A DNA stretch of 64,000 nt from Puteibacter caeruleilacunae (lineage in GTDB: Bacteria > Bacteroidota > Bacteroidia > Bacteroidales > Prolixibacteraceae), in NCBI GenBank assembly GCA_005217565.1, contig SJCO01000002.1, positions 528,192-592,191 on the forward strand, given 5' to 3'. Position numbers and translations under genes: made by a program. Of this stretch, positions 31,258 through 41,100 are shown one piece after another (the stretch's first letter is position 1; each line of letters begins with the position of its first letter). The notes beneath the pieces are model-generated. The model saw only the letters and a list, made by a program, of their open reading frames with translations. It searched no databases and had not been told where the DNA came from.

Positions 31258-31888
31258 AAGCGATATCGGCTTGATTTACAATTCCATTATTTTGATAGTA
31301 GTAGATATTGATCCTGGCAGAATCTCTCAGGAAATCGATCTTACCGATCTCCACACGATTGATTTTAATTCCTGTGCGTTCTTCAAGGTCTTTTATCAAC
31401 TCCTCATGACGCTGCGGTTTTATTAATTCAATTTTTTCATATTCAATTACCTTTCGTGATTCATGCTTTAACAAAAGGAGTCGTTCCAATGCAAAAGTTA
31501 CAGCTATCAACGCCAGATTAGTAAACAGTAACTCAGCATAGCTGACTTTTCTGTTTGCCAGCGCATTGATTACGGAAACACCAATAACCAGAAAAAGATA
31601 GGTCATCTCTTTAATAGGTATTTGCCTTGTACGGTATCGTATGATCCCAAAAATGGCAAATAAGCCCAGAGCAAATCCCAATTCCAACTTTACATTTTCC
31701 AATAAGAAACACAGCAAGAAAATAACTGTGGATATCAATATATAAGTAAAGAAATAGTCTTTTCGATGTGATGATTTATAATAGAGATATTTTACAATCG
31801 TCACAATCACCAATAGGTTAAAACCAAAGCGGAACAACAGTTCCCAAAAGTCTTCAAAGTCGATGAGTTCTATTTCGAAAAAAGCCAT
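31229..31888 (-). CDS. DUF4956 integral membrane protein
   Basis: A 219-residue protein with four or five membrane helices in residues 10-140 (FRFGFNLLVIVTIVKYLYY, FFTYILISTVIFLLCFLL, GFALGLFAIFGIIRYRT, YLFLVIGVSVINALA and a last helix near 125-140). The helices are followed by a soluble C-terminal domain of about 75 residues. The block GFALGLFAIFGIIRYRTRQIPIKEM is the family hallmark as I remember it. DUF4956 proteins commonly sit beside VTC-type polyphosphate polymerases and CotH proteins. A role as the inner-membrane partner of the polymerase, like the membrane part of yeast VTC, is inference. It begins 10 bp after the VTC gene. Confidence 0.85.
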   Translation of the reverse strand: MAFFEIELIDFEDFWELLFRFGFNLLVIVTIVKYLYYKSSHRKDYFFTYILISTVIFLLCFLLENVKLELGFALGLFAIFGIIRYRTRQIPIKEMTYLFLVIGVSVINALANRKVSYAELLFTNLALIAVTFALERLLLLKHESRKVIEYEKIELIKPQRHEELIKDLEERTGIKINRVEIGKIDFLRDSARINIYYYQNNGIVNQADIAYGNQDEYDD

Positions 31889-31898
31889 AGTGTATTGA

Positions 31899-32669
31899 TT
31901 AGTTTAGTTTATTCATAATATTCAAAAATCGGGGCTTAAATCGGTTGCTTTTTACGGGGCTTTCAAGGAGGATCAATCCCATACAGTACTTGCTAAATCC
32001 CATAGGATGTATTTGCAATGCTCTTAAAGCATCAACAAAATCGTAACTTTTGGTGCGCAAGTCTCTTTTCAGTTCAACAATACAAACCTGATTGAATTCA
32101 CGTGTCGATTCACGCTGCACATCTGTTACAGATATATTGTAATCAATCGTAACACGCTCTGGTATCTTCTTATGCACCAATGTAATTCTGATAAAATTAT
32201 TCTTCAATGTAGGATGCAAATCATCGGCAATACCAGGAATTTTACGCTCTAGTAGCGTTCTACAAGGTGCTGTAAGTGAATATTCTTCTTTGGTATATCG
32301 CACACGCTCTTTGATTGTCTCGTCTTTATTTGTTTTTTGCTTAATTTCAAAAAACGTAAGGTTATTGTTGAGATAACGTCTAAAGCGTACTTTATATCGA
32401 TCTCTTATTCCACGCTGATGCTGCTGAAAGAACTCATAATTCTGCGTATCGAAATAACAAGATTCATAATCGTGAATTAATCGATTATTGATATCAACCA
32501 CGTTATAATTAGGAGCAATTACATCCAGCAACTGAGGAAGTAAGCTGATATTAAACACAAACTTAGTGTCCACCCGTCGCATTAAACGCGCTTCGGAAAT
32601 TTCACTTAAGGGTATAACATCTAGTCGACAAACAGCTTTCTGAATACTATTTAGCAAACTGAAATTCAT
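31899..32669 (-). CDS. VTC-domain polyphosphate polymerase-like protein
   Basis: A 256-residue soluble protein that is essentially one VTC tunnel domain. The nucleotide- and phosphate-binding basic residues of the family appear in order: Lys36 in RRVDTKF, Arg95/Arg97 in YKVRFRRY, Glu108/Lys110 in FFEIKQK, Arg172 in ERVTIDY, Glu199/Lys201 in VELKRD, and Lys227 in FSKYCMG. This completeness suggests an active enzyme. In yeast Vtc4 the same fold makes polyphosphate from ATP and pushes it across a membrane. Here it has no membrane helix or SPX domain of its own; the adjacent DUF4956 protein may provide the membrane part. Its start overlaps the MORN-like gene by 23 bp, indicating coupled translation. 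Confidence 0.85.
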   Translation of the reverse strand: MNFSLLNSIQKAVCRLDVIPLSEISEARLMRRVDTKFVFNISLLPQLLDVIAPNYNVVDINNRLIHDYESCYFDTQNYEFFQQHQRGIRDRYKVRFRRYLNNNLTFFEIKQKTNKDETIKERVRYTKEEYSLTAPCRTLLERKIPGIADDLHPTLKNNFIRITLVHKKIPERVTIDYNISVTDVQRESTREFNQVCIVELKRDLRTKSYDFVDALRALQIHPMGFSKYCMGLILLESPVKSNRFKPRFLNIMNKLN

Positions 32670-33060
32670 ACCGCTTCAATTTGTATTTCCGGTTCTTATT
32701 GTCGTAATAGCTTTTCTCTACTAGCAAACCATTGCTATACTTGTATTCGATCCTTTTAACAACATCTCCCCGATAGTTCAACTCTTGCTCTTCAACCAGT
32801 TTTCCAGCTTCGTTGAAAGCAAACTTTTTCCAACCTTTCACCCGTCCCTTTTCATCGAACTTTTTTTCCTCTATCAGTTCACCATTTTCATCGAAGTATT
32901 CTTCCTTCTCAAGTAATAGCTCCTTTTCGCCCTGAACAATATCCTGCTCATACGATTTTACCAACTTTATTTTGTGTTCCTTGATTACTCGTTTACTCTG
33001 ACAATATGCATTACCACAACCAAGAATAACCAGCACAATTACAACTACTAAATTTCTCAT
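32647..33060 (-). CDS. Small exported MORN-like repeat protein
   Basis: A 137-residue protein with a signal peptide (MRNLVVVIVLVILGCGNAYC, possibly lipidated at Cys15 or Cys20). Short tandem repeats follow, of the form EEYFDENGELIEEKKF, EKGRVKGWKKF and EAGKLVEEQEL, as in MORN/toxin-antitoxin-type YwqK repeats. The repeats form a beta-meander and usually mediate binding, not catalysis. It overlaps the preceding lipoprotein gene by 4 bp (ATGA) and the following VTC gene by 23 bp, so the three are translated together. Function unknown; it may be a periplasmic adaptor in the VTC/CotH system. Confidence 0.7.
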   Translation of the reverse strand: MRNLVVVIVLVILGCGNAYCQSKRVIKEHKIKLVKSYEQDIVQGEKELLLEKEEYFDENGELIEEKKFDEKGRVKGWKKFAFNEAGKLVEEQELNYRGDVVKRIEYKYSNGLLVEKSYYDNKNRKYKLKRYEFQFAK

Positions 33061-33812
33061 AGCTTTTCAATATTAATTTCATCCAGTTCTACATCTTGAT
33101 TTTCTTCTGTAACTGTGATCTGCTTCTCAACGACTACATCCTGCGTTCCTCCTTTTACATCCTCGGAATACACATAGATCTTATAATCTCCTTTTATAAG
33201 ATTTGTGAAGGCAAATGTTCCATCATGGTTTGTGCGGATTCTTTCATCATACTGTTTGTGGTTAGCATACACAAGATATACTTCCTGCTCCTGCGCTGGA
33301 GTAACATCTTTCACAATCAAGTTAGGCCATGCTGATGAATTTCGATAATTGGTAACCATAACTCTACCGTGAATACTTGCAGCACCATCGTCATAATCGA
33401 GAAGTTTAATAACCTCGAGTTCTCCAAGATCAACTGTCTCATGACCGCTAAGCTTAATCTCCATCGTTTTTTCATGGGTCACTTTTGCACCTTTTTCTAT
33501 ACCTTCAGAATAATAGTATAGAGTGTAAGTACCTGGCCAGAGGTGATTAAACTCAAAGTCACCATAAAAACTGCTACTTGTCTTTTCTCCAACTGACGTT
33601 TCGTCTCCGAACAAGAGAAACACATCTTCGTCTTTTGCAATCGTTTCTCTTTGCAAAACACTCATGTCATCGTTATAGGCTTTCTCAATGAGACGTCCTT
33701 TTATACTGCATCTTCCTCCTACACCTTCATCGGGTGTACAACTTGAGCAAATAATAAGACACAATGCTATTAATTCAATTCTGAATTTGTGATATGAATA
33801 CACCAATTCCAT
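33057..33812 (-). CDS. Lipoprotein with two Ig-like/carboxypeptidase-regulatory-type repeats
   Basis: A 251-residue protein with a lipoprotein signal (LCLIICSSCTPD; Cys25 lipidated). Two similar beta-sandwich repeats follow, each ending in a GDFEFNHLWPGTYTLYYYSE or GTFAFTNLIKGDYKIYVYSE type hairpin, as in carboxypeptidase-regulatory or SdrB-like domains. The repeats are about 110 residues each. A possible earlier Met choice is limited; the ATG at 33812 gives a plausible n-region. It opens the six-gene cassette and is preceded by a 394-bp gap that should hold the promoter. It may be a surface or periplasmic scaffold. No enzyme motif seen. Confidence 0.65.
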   Translation of the reverse strand: MELVYSYHKFRIELIALCLIICSSCTPDEGVGGRCSIKGRLIEKAYNDDMSVLQRETIAKDEDVFLLFGDETSVGEKTSSSFYGDFEFNHLWPGTYTLYYYSEGIEKGAKVTHEKTMEIKLSGHETVDLGELEVIKLLDYDDGAASIHGRVMVTNYRNSSAWPNLIVKDVTPAQEQEVYLVYANHKQYDERIRTNHDGTFAFTNLIKGDYKIYVYSEDVKGGTQDVVVEKQITVTEENQDVELDEINIEKL

Positions 33813-34045
33813 AGGTTATAATATTAAGTTAGTTTATCAGGGAGAATGAAGGCACACACCTCTCTGCGTTAGTCTGTTCAGCTTACTATACACAAATATA
33901 ACAAGCTATATGAGAATAAGAAACATCCCACATAATAATCTGATAATCAACATAAGTGATTCCAAATACGAAACAAACAAGAAGAAATATGCAAACGATG
34001 TTCAAATAGCCATTTCATTAAGAATCAAGCTATTTTTTCAGTAGA

Positions 34046-34109
34046 CCATAAATCATGGAGTAATCGGTCAATGCAATAATTATTTCACAACCGACACTCC
34101 AGATTATGG
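34046..34109. repeat. Long imperfect inverted repeat
   Basis: Arms of about 20-23 bases (34046-34068 and 34090-34109) share CCATAA, TGGAGT and TCGGT in the same order on opposite strands with small bulges, around a 21-base AT-rich loop. It could be a decayed miniature element or an RNA structure. Confidence 0.4.
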
Positions 34110-34133
34110 TTGATTGAAGTATACAAAATTATT

Positions 34134-34171
34134 AATCCAGGAAAGAAACATTAAAGAATCAATCCTGGATT
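34134..34171 (-). terminator. Stem-loop after the DUF4998 lipoprotein gene
   Basis: A 9-bp perfect stem with a 20-base loop lies 36 bp below the stop at 34207; on the minus strand it is followed by AATAATTTTG. It likely closes the SusC/D operon. Confidence 0.5.
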
Positions 34172-34206
34172 CTAACAGACAAATAATATAAGAATATCCT
34201 CAGAAG

Positions 34207-34914
34207 CTATTCTTCTACTACTTCAGGAAAACTATGAGACTCTGGTTTTGACTCAAATGAATCAAGCGCGTCCTCTGTTGGTTTACTAACCGTTACAATA
34301 GAAATAGCACCTCCTGACTTAAAATCAGTAATTGTTGTTTCAGTTTCCTCAGCCAAAACTTCTATCGCTTGCAACTGATCAGCACTATCCTCATAAGTAA
34401 CAATTGTTTTAACGACACCTTCTTCTGCTGCAGCCCAAACAATTACAGCATCTCCTTCAACGAGTGAAATACTAGTAATTCTTCTGTTATACAAGGCTCC
34501 GGCATATTTATCTCCATAAATATGACCAGTATGTTCATACGTCATCGATGAATGACCGTGATTATCCATCAAGGTAATCTCAAATGCATAACTACCTTCG
34601 TCAATATTTAATTCATAAGTCAAAGTATCAATCCCCTCCTTAGTTCTGCTAACATCAAACTCATACTTCTCAACTCCAGCTCCCCAGATAATCTCTCCTT
34701 TTGAGATTTTCGGATCGGCTGAGATTACTACATTAAATTTGATTCTATTGTTTCCAGGATTGGTAAAAACTTCAATTGGTTTTCCAACATAAATATCTTC
34801 ACCATTCGTTATAAATTCTTCATGTGTTTCATCCAGATCAGAACAAGCACACCATGCTACTGCTCCAATCAATAAAACAAAGACCTTATTGTATATTATT
34901 CTTGAAATCTTCAT
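34207..34914 (-). CDS. DUF4998-type surface lipoprotein
   Basis: A 235-residue lipoprotein (signal then AWCACSDLDETH; Cys24 likely lipidated). The SDLDETHEEFITNGEDIYVGKP start and the IKFNVVISADPKISKGEIIW stretch are typical of DUF4998 proteins that follow SusD in Bacteroidota glycan operons, in the position of SusE/SusF. These usually sit on the cell surface and bind glycan or stabilise the SusCD complex. The predicted fold is two Ig-like beta-sandwiches. It lies 76 bp after the DUF4959/DUF5000 gene and is the last gene of the SusC/D operon. Confidence 0.8.
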   Translation of the reverse strand: MKISRIIYNKVFVLLIGAVAWCACSDLDETHEEFITNGEDIYVGKPIEVFTNPGNNRIKFNVVISADPKISKGEIIWGAGVEKYEFDVSRTKEGIDTLTYELNIDEGSYAFEITLMDNHGHSSMTYEHTGHIYGDKYAGALYNRRITSISLVEGDAVIVWAAAEEGVVKTIVTYEDSADQLQAIEVLAEETETTITDFKSGGAISIVTVSKPTEDALDSFESKPESHSFPEVVEE

Positions 34915-34990
34915 TGTTAAAGGTTTTATTCTTTAATAACTATTTGAAGTAAAATGAAGTCCATTTGCTCAATGGACCTCAAATCCAATA

Positions 34991-36199
34991 TTACTCTTCC
35001 ATTACTTGTCCCCAGAAATCAACTTCCATCATATGCATGAATGTTGTTCCTGACCAACTTTCAAGGTTTACAAAACGGATATAGCGAACAGGCTCTGCTT
35101 GTAATGGGAATGAGAATTCTTCTCCATTAGAAGCTGTCTCTTTATCTGTATTTGAAACTTGTCCTGTAGGAAGTCCTGAAGGTTTAACAACTTCTCCATT
35201 CTTTATCAATTTAGTCCAACCATCAAAGGTTCCTGAAGAATTTAATTCGCTTGCTCCCCACACTTCAAAATATCGAGGATTACCATGATAATAAATCCAT
35301 GAATCTTGACGTTGCCAAAACTTGAAACGACTCAATTTAGCCGTCACCCCTAGATCAATGGTTAAAATATGAGGATACAAATCATCATATTCAGGAAGAG
35401 GATCATCATCCTTCCACCCCTGAGGAGTATGATATCCGGTTCCTCCGATATTATTATCAAATAAGTGAGCAGGGGTCCATCCCCAAGCATCTGGTGCATC
35501 ATGAGGCAAGCGCAATGCTGACATTTTAGTCTTGTCAAGATTCTCCTCAAACAAAGGTTCCAATGTAACCTTAACAGTATCCGAGAAATTATCCCAACGA
35601 TCCCTTAATAACACAACAAACTCACGTGGATCGGTAGTGTAACCTCTAAGAGCAAGATCGTCTTCCAATAGATTGGTATACCTTACATCAGCCTGTGATA
35701 GATTTCCTAATGTGTCTTCGGTCATAGCAATAACTGCCACTTCTGCTTCCGTATCATTTTCCCAATAAAAGTGAGCGCCTCCAAAATCAGGAATAATACG
35801 CATTGTCTGAGAAATAGTTCTCACAGGTGGTTCTAATGGATTTATGGTAACTTTTACTGGCTCTGACATATTTTCACCACGATCTACCGCATAAAGAGAA
35901 ATATCATAAGGATTTGTATCACCAAAACCTTCGATAGAAAGCTTATTCTTATATAGAGTGGATTTTGTACTAGCTTGTTTCCCATTACTCAGGGTATACT
36001 CTGCCAATACATATAACAGGTCATTATCCGAAGGTAATGTGTAAGTTAAATTTGCCCCTCCAGGAATATTTTCTACCTGCACATTGGAAACGGCTCCCGG
36101 ATTTGTCGTATCTGTCAATAGCGGATTTCTGCCATCTTCCTCACATCCAGCAAAGAATAATGACAATAATATAATCGGTATTAATTTTAGTCTTTTCAT
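34991..36199 (-). CDS. DUF4959/DUF5000-type surface glycan-binding lipoprotein
   Basis: The frame is open from 36247, but that would overlap SusD; the lipoprotein signal MKRLKLIPIILLSLFFAGCEED begins at the ATG at 36199, so I start there (402 residues; Cys19 lipidated). N-terminal DUF4959-type Ig domain (GAVSNVQVENIPGGANLTYTLP), a middle DUF5126-like domain, and a C-terminal DUF5000/F5-8C-like discoidin domain (HLFDNNIGGTGYHT, ILTIDLGVTAKLSRFKFWQR, RYIRFVNLESW). Such proteins hold glycan at the cell surface beside SusD. It is directly downstream of SusD in the same operon. Confidence 0.85.
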   Translation of the reverse strand: MKRLKLIPIILLSLFFAGCEEDGRNPLLTDTTNPGAVSNVQVENIPGGANLTYTLPSDNDLLYVLAEYTLSNGKQASTKSTLYKNKLSIEGFGDTNPYDISLYAVDRGENMSEPVKVTINPLEPPVRTISQTMRIIPDFGGAHFYWENDTEAEVAVIAMTEDTLGNLSQADVRYTNLLEDDLALRGYTTDPREFVVLLRDRWDNFSDTVKVTLEPLFEENLDKTKMSALRLPHDAPDAWGWTPAHLFDNNIGGTGYHTPQGWKDDDPLPEYDDLYPHILTIDLGVTAKLSRFKFWQRQDSWIYYHGNPRYFEVWGASELNSSGTFDGWTKLIKNGEVVKPSGLPTGQVSNTDKETASNGEEFSFPLQAEPVRYIRFVNLESWSGTTFMHMMEVDFWGQVMEE

Positions 36200-36224
36200 G
36201 TCATAAAATTTAAGGTTACCACAA

Positions 36225-38120
36225 CTACCATCCTGGGTTCTGATCAAGAGCAGGATTCACAATCAGATCTCTTTCACTAATTGGCCACAAATAATCGCGT
36301 TGCTTGAATTCTAGCTCATCGATCTTCTTGATTCGATAATACGCTTCTGCATCTTTCTGTTCTGTATCCCAACCTCGGATATCATTGTTCATATAATCCG
36401 ATGCCTCTAACCAACGACGAAGATCCCAGAAACGTTGCCCCTCGAATGCCAACTCAATTAATCGCTCTTGATGAATGATCTTTCTCATACCATCTTTAGT
36501 GGTTGCTTCAGCTGGATTCTTTGCATAATTTGTCCAGGATGTCTTAACCCCCTCTAATCCTGCTCTATCACGAACCTTATCAATCCACTCATAACTAGCT
36601 TCAGGACCATCAACTTCATTTAAAGTCTCGGCATACAATAGATAAAGATCAGACAAACGGAACACTGGCCATGGATACACTTCTCTTGTATAATTCGATC
36701 CGAGTACATCATCCTCATGTACAAGTTTTTTAGGCCAATATCCTGTAACACTATACTGGTAGGTATTTATACGAGCTGCAGTCTGTCCCTTTTTGGCTTT
36801 TACTACCCAAGGATCTTTATTCCCTTTTTTATCATTAAAACGACCATGACCATACATGATGTTTCCATCAAAGGCCAAAGAAGCATAAAAACGAGCTTCA
36901 CGGTTAAAGTGTAGATTTACCGTAGTATATCCCGGCTTCACATAAAAGGCATGATCTTCAGGTGCCTGTCCTAACTCATATCTACTTGAATAATCATACG
37001 TTTTATCCGACTCGATAGGAACACCATTGTTAGAGTAAAATAGCTCTGCCATTCTCAACGTTGGGGACCAATATGAATTTACACGTTCTACGACCTCAGC
37101 TTTAACTGAAGGATCTAGTCGAGGTAAAGAAGCATTTTGCAACCAACCAGAACGACTCAAGGATGATCCCCATATTACCTCTTCATTCCATTTTTCTGAC
37201 ACCGCACCTCTAATACTCATCTTCAAAATTGTGGTATCAGACAAGTTGTAAAGAGCAGAACCTGGATATTGGAAAAGACTATGTCCTCCAGCGTGTGCCA
37301 AATCAATTGCAACCTTACAAGCCTCTTTAGCCTTCACCCATTTCTCTGCATCGAAAGTTGAGTTGATATATTCTGCGCCATCATCTGTTACAAAACCAGG
37401 ATAATTTGAATTTCCATTGAACAAAGGACTTGCCGCAGTTACCAGTACTCGTGCTTTTACTGCCGCCGCAATTGGTTGAGTAATACGACCTAATTCATCA
37501 GCCTTATTCTGAATTACCGGAGGTAGGTTTGGCATCGCTTCATCCAACAAAGCAACAATATGATTCACCACCTCATCAACAGTTTCACGAGGTAAACGCA
37601 CCGCATCCACAGTACTACTAACATCAACATTCTCATCAACAATAGGTACAGGACCATACATTCTTAATAACCAAAAATGGTAATAGGCCTGAAGAAATTT
37701 CACCTCTGAAATCCAACGATCTCTTTCGTAAGGTTCCAAGTCCTTTGGCGAATCAATATTTTCCAGGAAAATATTACAATCACGCAAAGCAATAAACATC
37801 TTATAACTAGCCCAATAGTTCAGCAAAGGATTAACGATTCCCTGATTTCCTTTGGCAATTTTTAATCCTGCCCAGTTCTTTCCTGCCACATCATTTGCCC
37901 AACATTCATCTCCTGCACAAATACCAGGATTACTCAATGAGGCATGTTGGGGCATATAGCTATATAATGTAAATAGATACTTCTCTGCATTTGCCCTACT
38001 GTTAAAAGCAATATCGATAGTTGCAATATCATCTGGAACAACATCCAGATATTCGTTACACGACTGACTCCCAAAGAGAACCACGATAACAGTTAAAATA
38101 TGTAGTATTCTTTTTCTCAT
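36225..38120 (-). CDS. SusD/RagB-family surface glycan-binding lipoprotein
   Basis: A 631-residue lipoprotein (VVLFGSQSCNEYLDVVPDD; Cys21 lipidated, followed by the family-typical YLD-x-x-P). The all-helical TPR-like SusD fold is shown by AEKYLFTLYSYMP, EVKFLQAYYHFWLLRMYGPVPIV, and the C-terminal RLIELAFEGQRFWDLRRW block followed by YLWPISERDLIVNPALDQNPGW. SusD caps the SusC barrel and delivers oligosaccharides into it. It begins 10 bp after the SusC stop. Large size for SusD is still within range. Specificity cannot be read from sequence. Confidence 0.95.
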   Translation of the reverse strand: MRKRILHILTVIVVLFGSQSCNEYLDVVPDDIATIDIAFNSRANAEKYLFTLYSYMPQHASLSNPGICAGDECWANDVAGKNWAGLKIAKGNQGIVNPLLNYWASYKMFIALRDCNIFLENIDSPKDLEPYERDRWISEVKFLQAYYHFWLLRMYGPVPIVDENVDVSSTVDAVRLPRETVDEVVNHIVALLDEAMPNLPPVIQNKADELGRITQPIAAAVKARVLVTAASPLFNGNSNYPGFVTDDGAEYINSTFDAEKWVKAKEACKVAIDLAHAGGHSLFQYPGSALYNLSDTTILKMSIRGAVSEKWNEEVIWGSSLSRSGWLQNASLPRLDPSVKAEVVERVNSYWSPTLRMAELFYSNNGVPIESDKTYDYSSRYELGQAPEDHAFYVKPGYTTVNLHFNREARFYASLAFDGNIMYGHGRFNDKKGNKDPWVVKAKKGQTAARINTYQYSVTGYWPKKLVHEDDVLGSNYTREVYPWPVFRLSDLYLLYAETLNEVDGPEASYEWIDKVRDRAGLEGVKTSWTNYAKNPAEATTKDGMRKIIHQERLIELAFEGQRFWDLRRWLEASDYMNNDIRGWDTEQKDAEAYYRIKKIDELEFKQRDYLWPISERDLIVNPALDQNPGW

Positions 38121-38130
38121 GATCCTTTAA

Positions 38131-41100
38131 TTAAAATGATACTTGTACTCCTAAATTAATTACGCGCTGCAACGGGTAATTCATACCTTTTCCCTTCAAC
38201 TCTGGATCCCACAGTTTGAATTTACTAAAATGGAATAAGTTGGTTCCACTCAAGTAAAAACGTAGTTGTTCCATTCCCAAACGGTTGTTTGAAGTATTAT
38301 TTTTCAACACATCATATCCCAATTCTAACTGCTTTAATCTCAAGAAGGCACCATTGCGTAACCACCAGGTACTTTGTTGTACATTATTTTGAACAACATC
38401 AGTCGACAAGCGTGGCCATAATGCATAACTGTCTCTATTATCTTCTGACCAATGACTATCAGCAAACTCCTGTAGTATGGCATTTTCCCCAATTAACTTT
38501 GGTCCTGTAAAAGGAGACATCTTGTCTGCTTCAATAAAGAAGGATACTCTACCCAATCCCTGAAAGAATGCAGATAAATCAAATCGCTTATACCCTACGG
38601 AGAAACCAAAACCATAGTTAATCTCAGGAACTTTTGGTTTTCCAATAGGCACGATATCCAATTCAGAGATAATTCCATCTCCGTTAACATCTTTGTACTT
38701 AATATCTCCCCCCATCACTTGCTCATCAGCAAATTCCTGACTTGGCGAATTATCAACATCATCCTGGTCAATGAATAATCGCTCTGCAATGTATCCATAA
38801 TTCTGAGGAATTGGATTACCAACCTTGGTCTTCCATGGTGCACCGAACGATGCATAATCAGGTTCCTCATAGACCTCAAAATTACTGGTTGCATAAGTAA
38901 AGTTAGCGCGTGCTGACAACCAGAAATCATTGCTAAAATATTTGTTTGCATCGATTGAGATATCAATACCTTTTGATGATGCCTCGCCAAGGTTAGATCT
39001 GACACTTGCTTGTAATCCCATTTGTACAGGTATCGATGACCTTGTCTGCAAAATATTTGTTCTCTTTTCTGTAAACAAATCAGCTAATACATGTACTGCG
39101 CTGTTAAACATGTTTAACTCGACTCCGAAGTTAAATTTGGTTGCTTCTTCCCAGGTAATATCAAAGTTTTCATAACGAGAAATAGAAACACCTGACTTAC
39201 CGTACCCATAGTTGGTACCAAATTGAGCCCCTCGATTAGGATCTTTCAAATTAACTTCTGACAGATAAAAGAATCTATCCTTTCGACTATCTCCAATATT
39301 ATCACTACCAACCACTCCGTAAGATGCTCTAAACTTCAAGTGATTGATAACTTTTGACTTCCAAAACTTTTCATTCGATACCAACCATCCTGCTCCGATC
39401 GATGGAAAAAATCCAAAGCGACTATTCTTAGCAAAACGTTCAGAACCGTTATAACCAAAGTTAAATTCCGCAAAATAACGATCATCGTAACTATAAGTAA
39501 AACGACCAGATAAACCAACATTTCTACTAGGCAATGATAACTGAAGTGAATTTGCATTTCCATCAAGGTATTGACGTCCAATACCTACCAACAGACCACT
39601 AACACCATGCTTCTCATTGAATGTGCGATCGTAATTCAAAGCCACTTCTCCATATCGTACTGTGTTAATTTTCTTTTTATCCATGTCTGGATGAAACTGA
39701 AGAAACTCCGTTCCCGTCTGTTCGTTCAATAATTCCAATCCATATACATCAGTCGCCTTATTATAGTACCCAATGCGATAATAGAATGGATTGTATGAAC
39801 GACTCAATTGAAAATATGAGGTCCTATTATTGTTTCCTAAGAATCTAAATTTCAAGCCCTCTGTTATAAATCCCAGGTCTTGTTTTACTTCAACCTGAAT
39901 CAAATTCAATGAATTACTTGAATCTTTATATCCCCTTACCAACTCAGCATAAGGATTAATAAATCGTCCTCCTTCATCGTTACCAAAAAGAATATGGTTA
40001 GTATGCATATTTGCAGCATCTGGTTGATAATATGCAGGGAAACGAACTGGATTCGCTTTCATGATCATATTGTACACATCAGTACCTCCATGCAATGGTC
40101 CAGTGTAATCATCAAGGGTAGAGTGTAATCGAAGAATTACATCTGTCGTTTTGGTTAGACTCACATCAATATTGGATCTCAACAAGAAACGTTGAAGGTT
40201 AATATTGTTGTTAAAGTTATTACGTTTATCTACTTTCAATACACCATTGTCTTTAGTATATGATGCAGCTACGTAGTAACGAGCAACTTTACCTCCACCT
40301 CGAATATTAAAGTTAAAACGCTGGTTAGAAGTATGGTCTTTTAGTAATAGTTTTTGCCAATCAGTTACAGGATAAACATTTGGATTTCCTCCTGCTAACG
40401 TATTGTCAATTTTAGTTTGGGAATAAGGAAGAATTCCTAGCGGGTCTCTTGTTCGCACTGCCTCATTATGAAGCTTAAGATAGGTAATAGGATCTGCAAT
40501 ATTCAAGTTTTCAGTCGCACCACTGAATGAGTTTTCAAAACGCGCCGATACCTTAACGCGTCCTTCCTGACCAGATTTAGTAGTTACATAGATAACACCG
40601 TTTGCACCACGTGCACCATAAATTGCAGTTGATGTTGCATCCTTTAGAATTGAGAAACTTTCAATATCATCAGGATTCAATCGAGCCAAATCATCGGTAC
40701 TTAACTCAACACCATCAATCAAGATAAGTGGACTGGCTTTTAGGTTAAATGAGGTTACTCCTCGAATAAAGAACTGAGCGTTATCCTGACCAGGCTCTCC
40801 ACTTGTTTGGTAAGAGATAACTCCTGCTACACGACCCGATAACGCAGTTGTGAGGTTGCTTGAAGGGACCTTTAATTCTCCTGGTTTTACTGTACTCATG
40901 GATCCCACAATTGTTTTCTTTTTCTGTGTTCCAAAGCCAACAACCATGATCTCATCTACCTCTTCGGACTTACTGGAAAGTACAACATCTATTTTTTTGT
41001 TGTTACCAACATCAACAATTTTACTTTCCATACCAATGAAGGTAACCACTAATTTGTCTCCAGGAGATGCCTCAATAGCGTACTTACCATCAACATCTGT

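Larger units (their letters stand above)
33813..34206. other. Intergenic region with long imperfect hairpin and a stem-loop
   Basis: This 394-bp AT-rich gap separates the SusE/F-like lipoprotein gene from the VTC/CotH operon. A stem-loop (AATCCAGGA at 34134-34142 with 34163-34171) lies just below the DUF4998 stop and is a probable terminator. A second, long imperfect hairpin occupies 34046-34109. The remainder (33813-34040) presumably carries the promoter of the six-gene operon, but no clear TAnnTTTG box was found. Confidence 0.5.
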
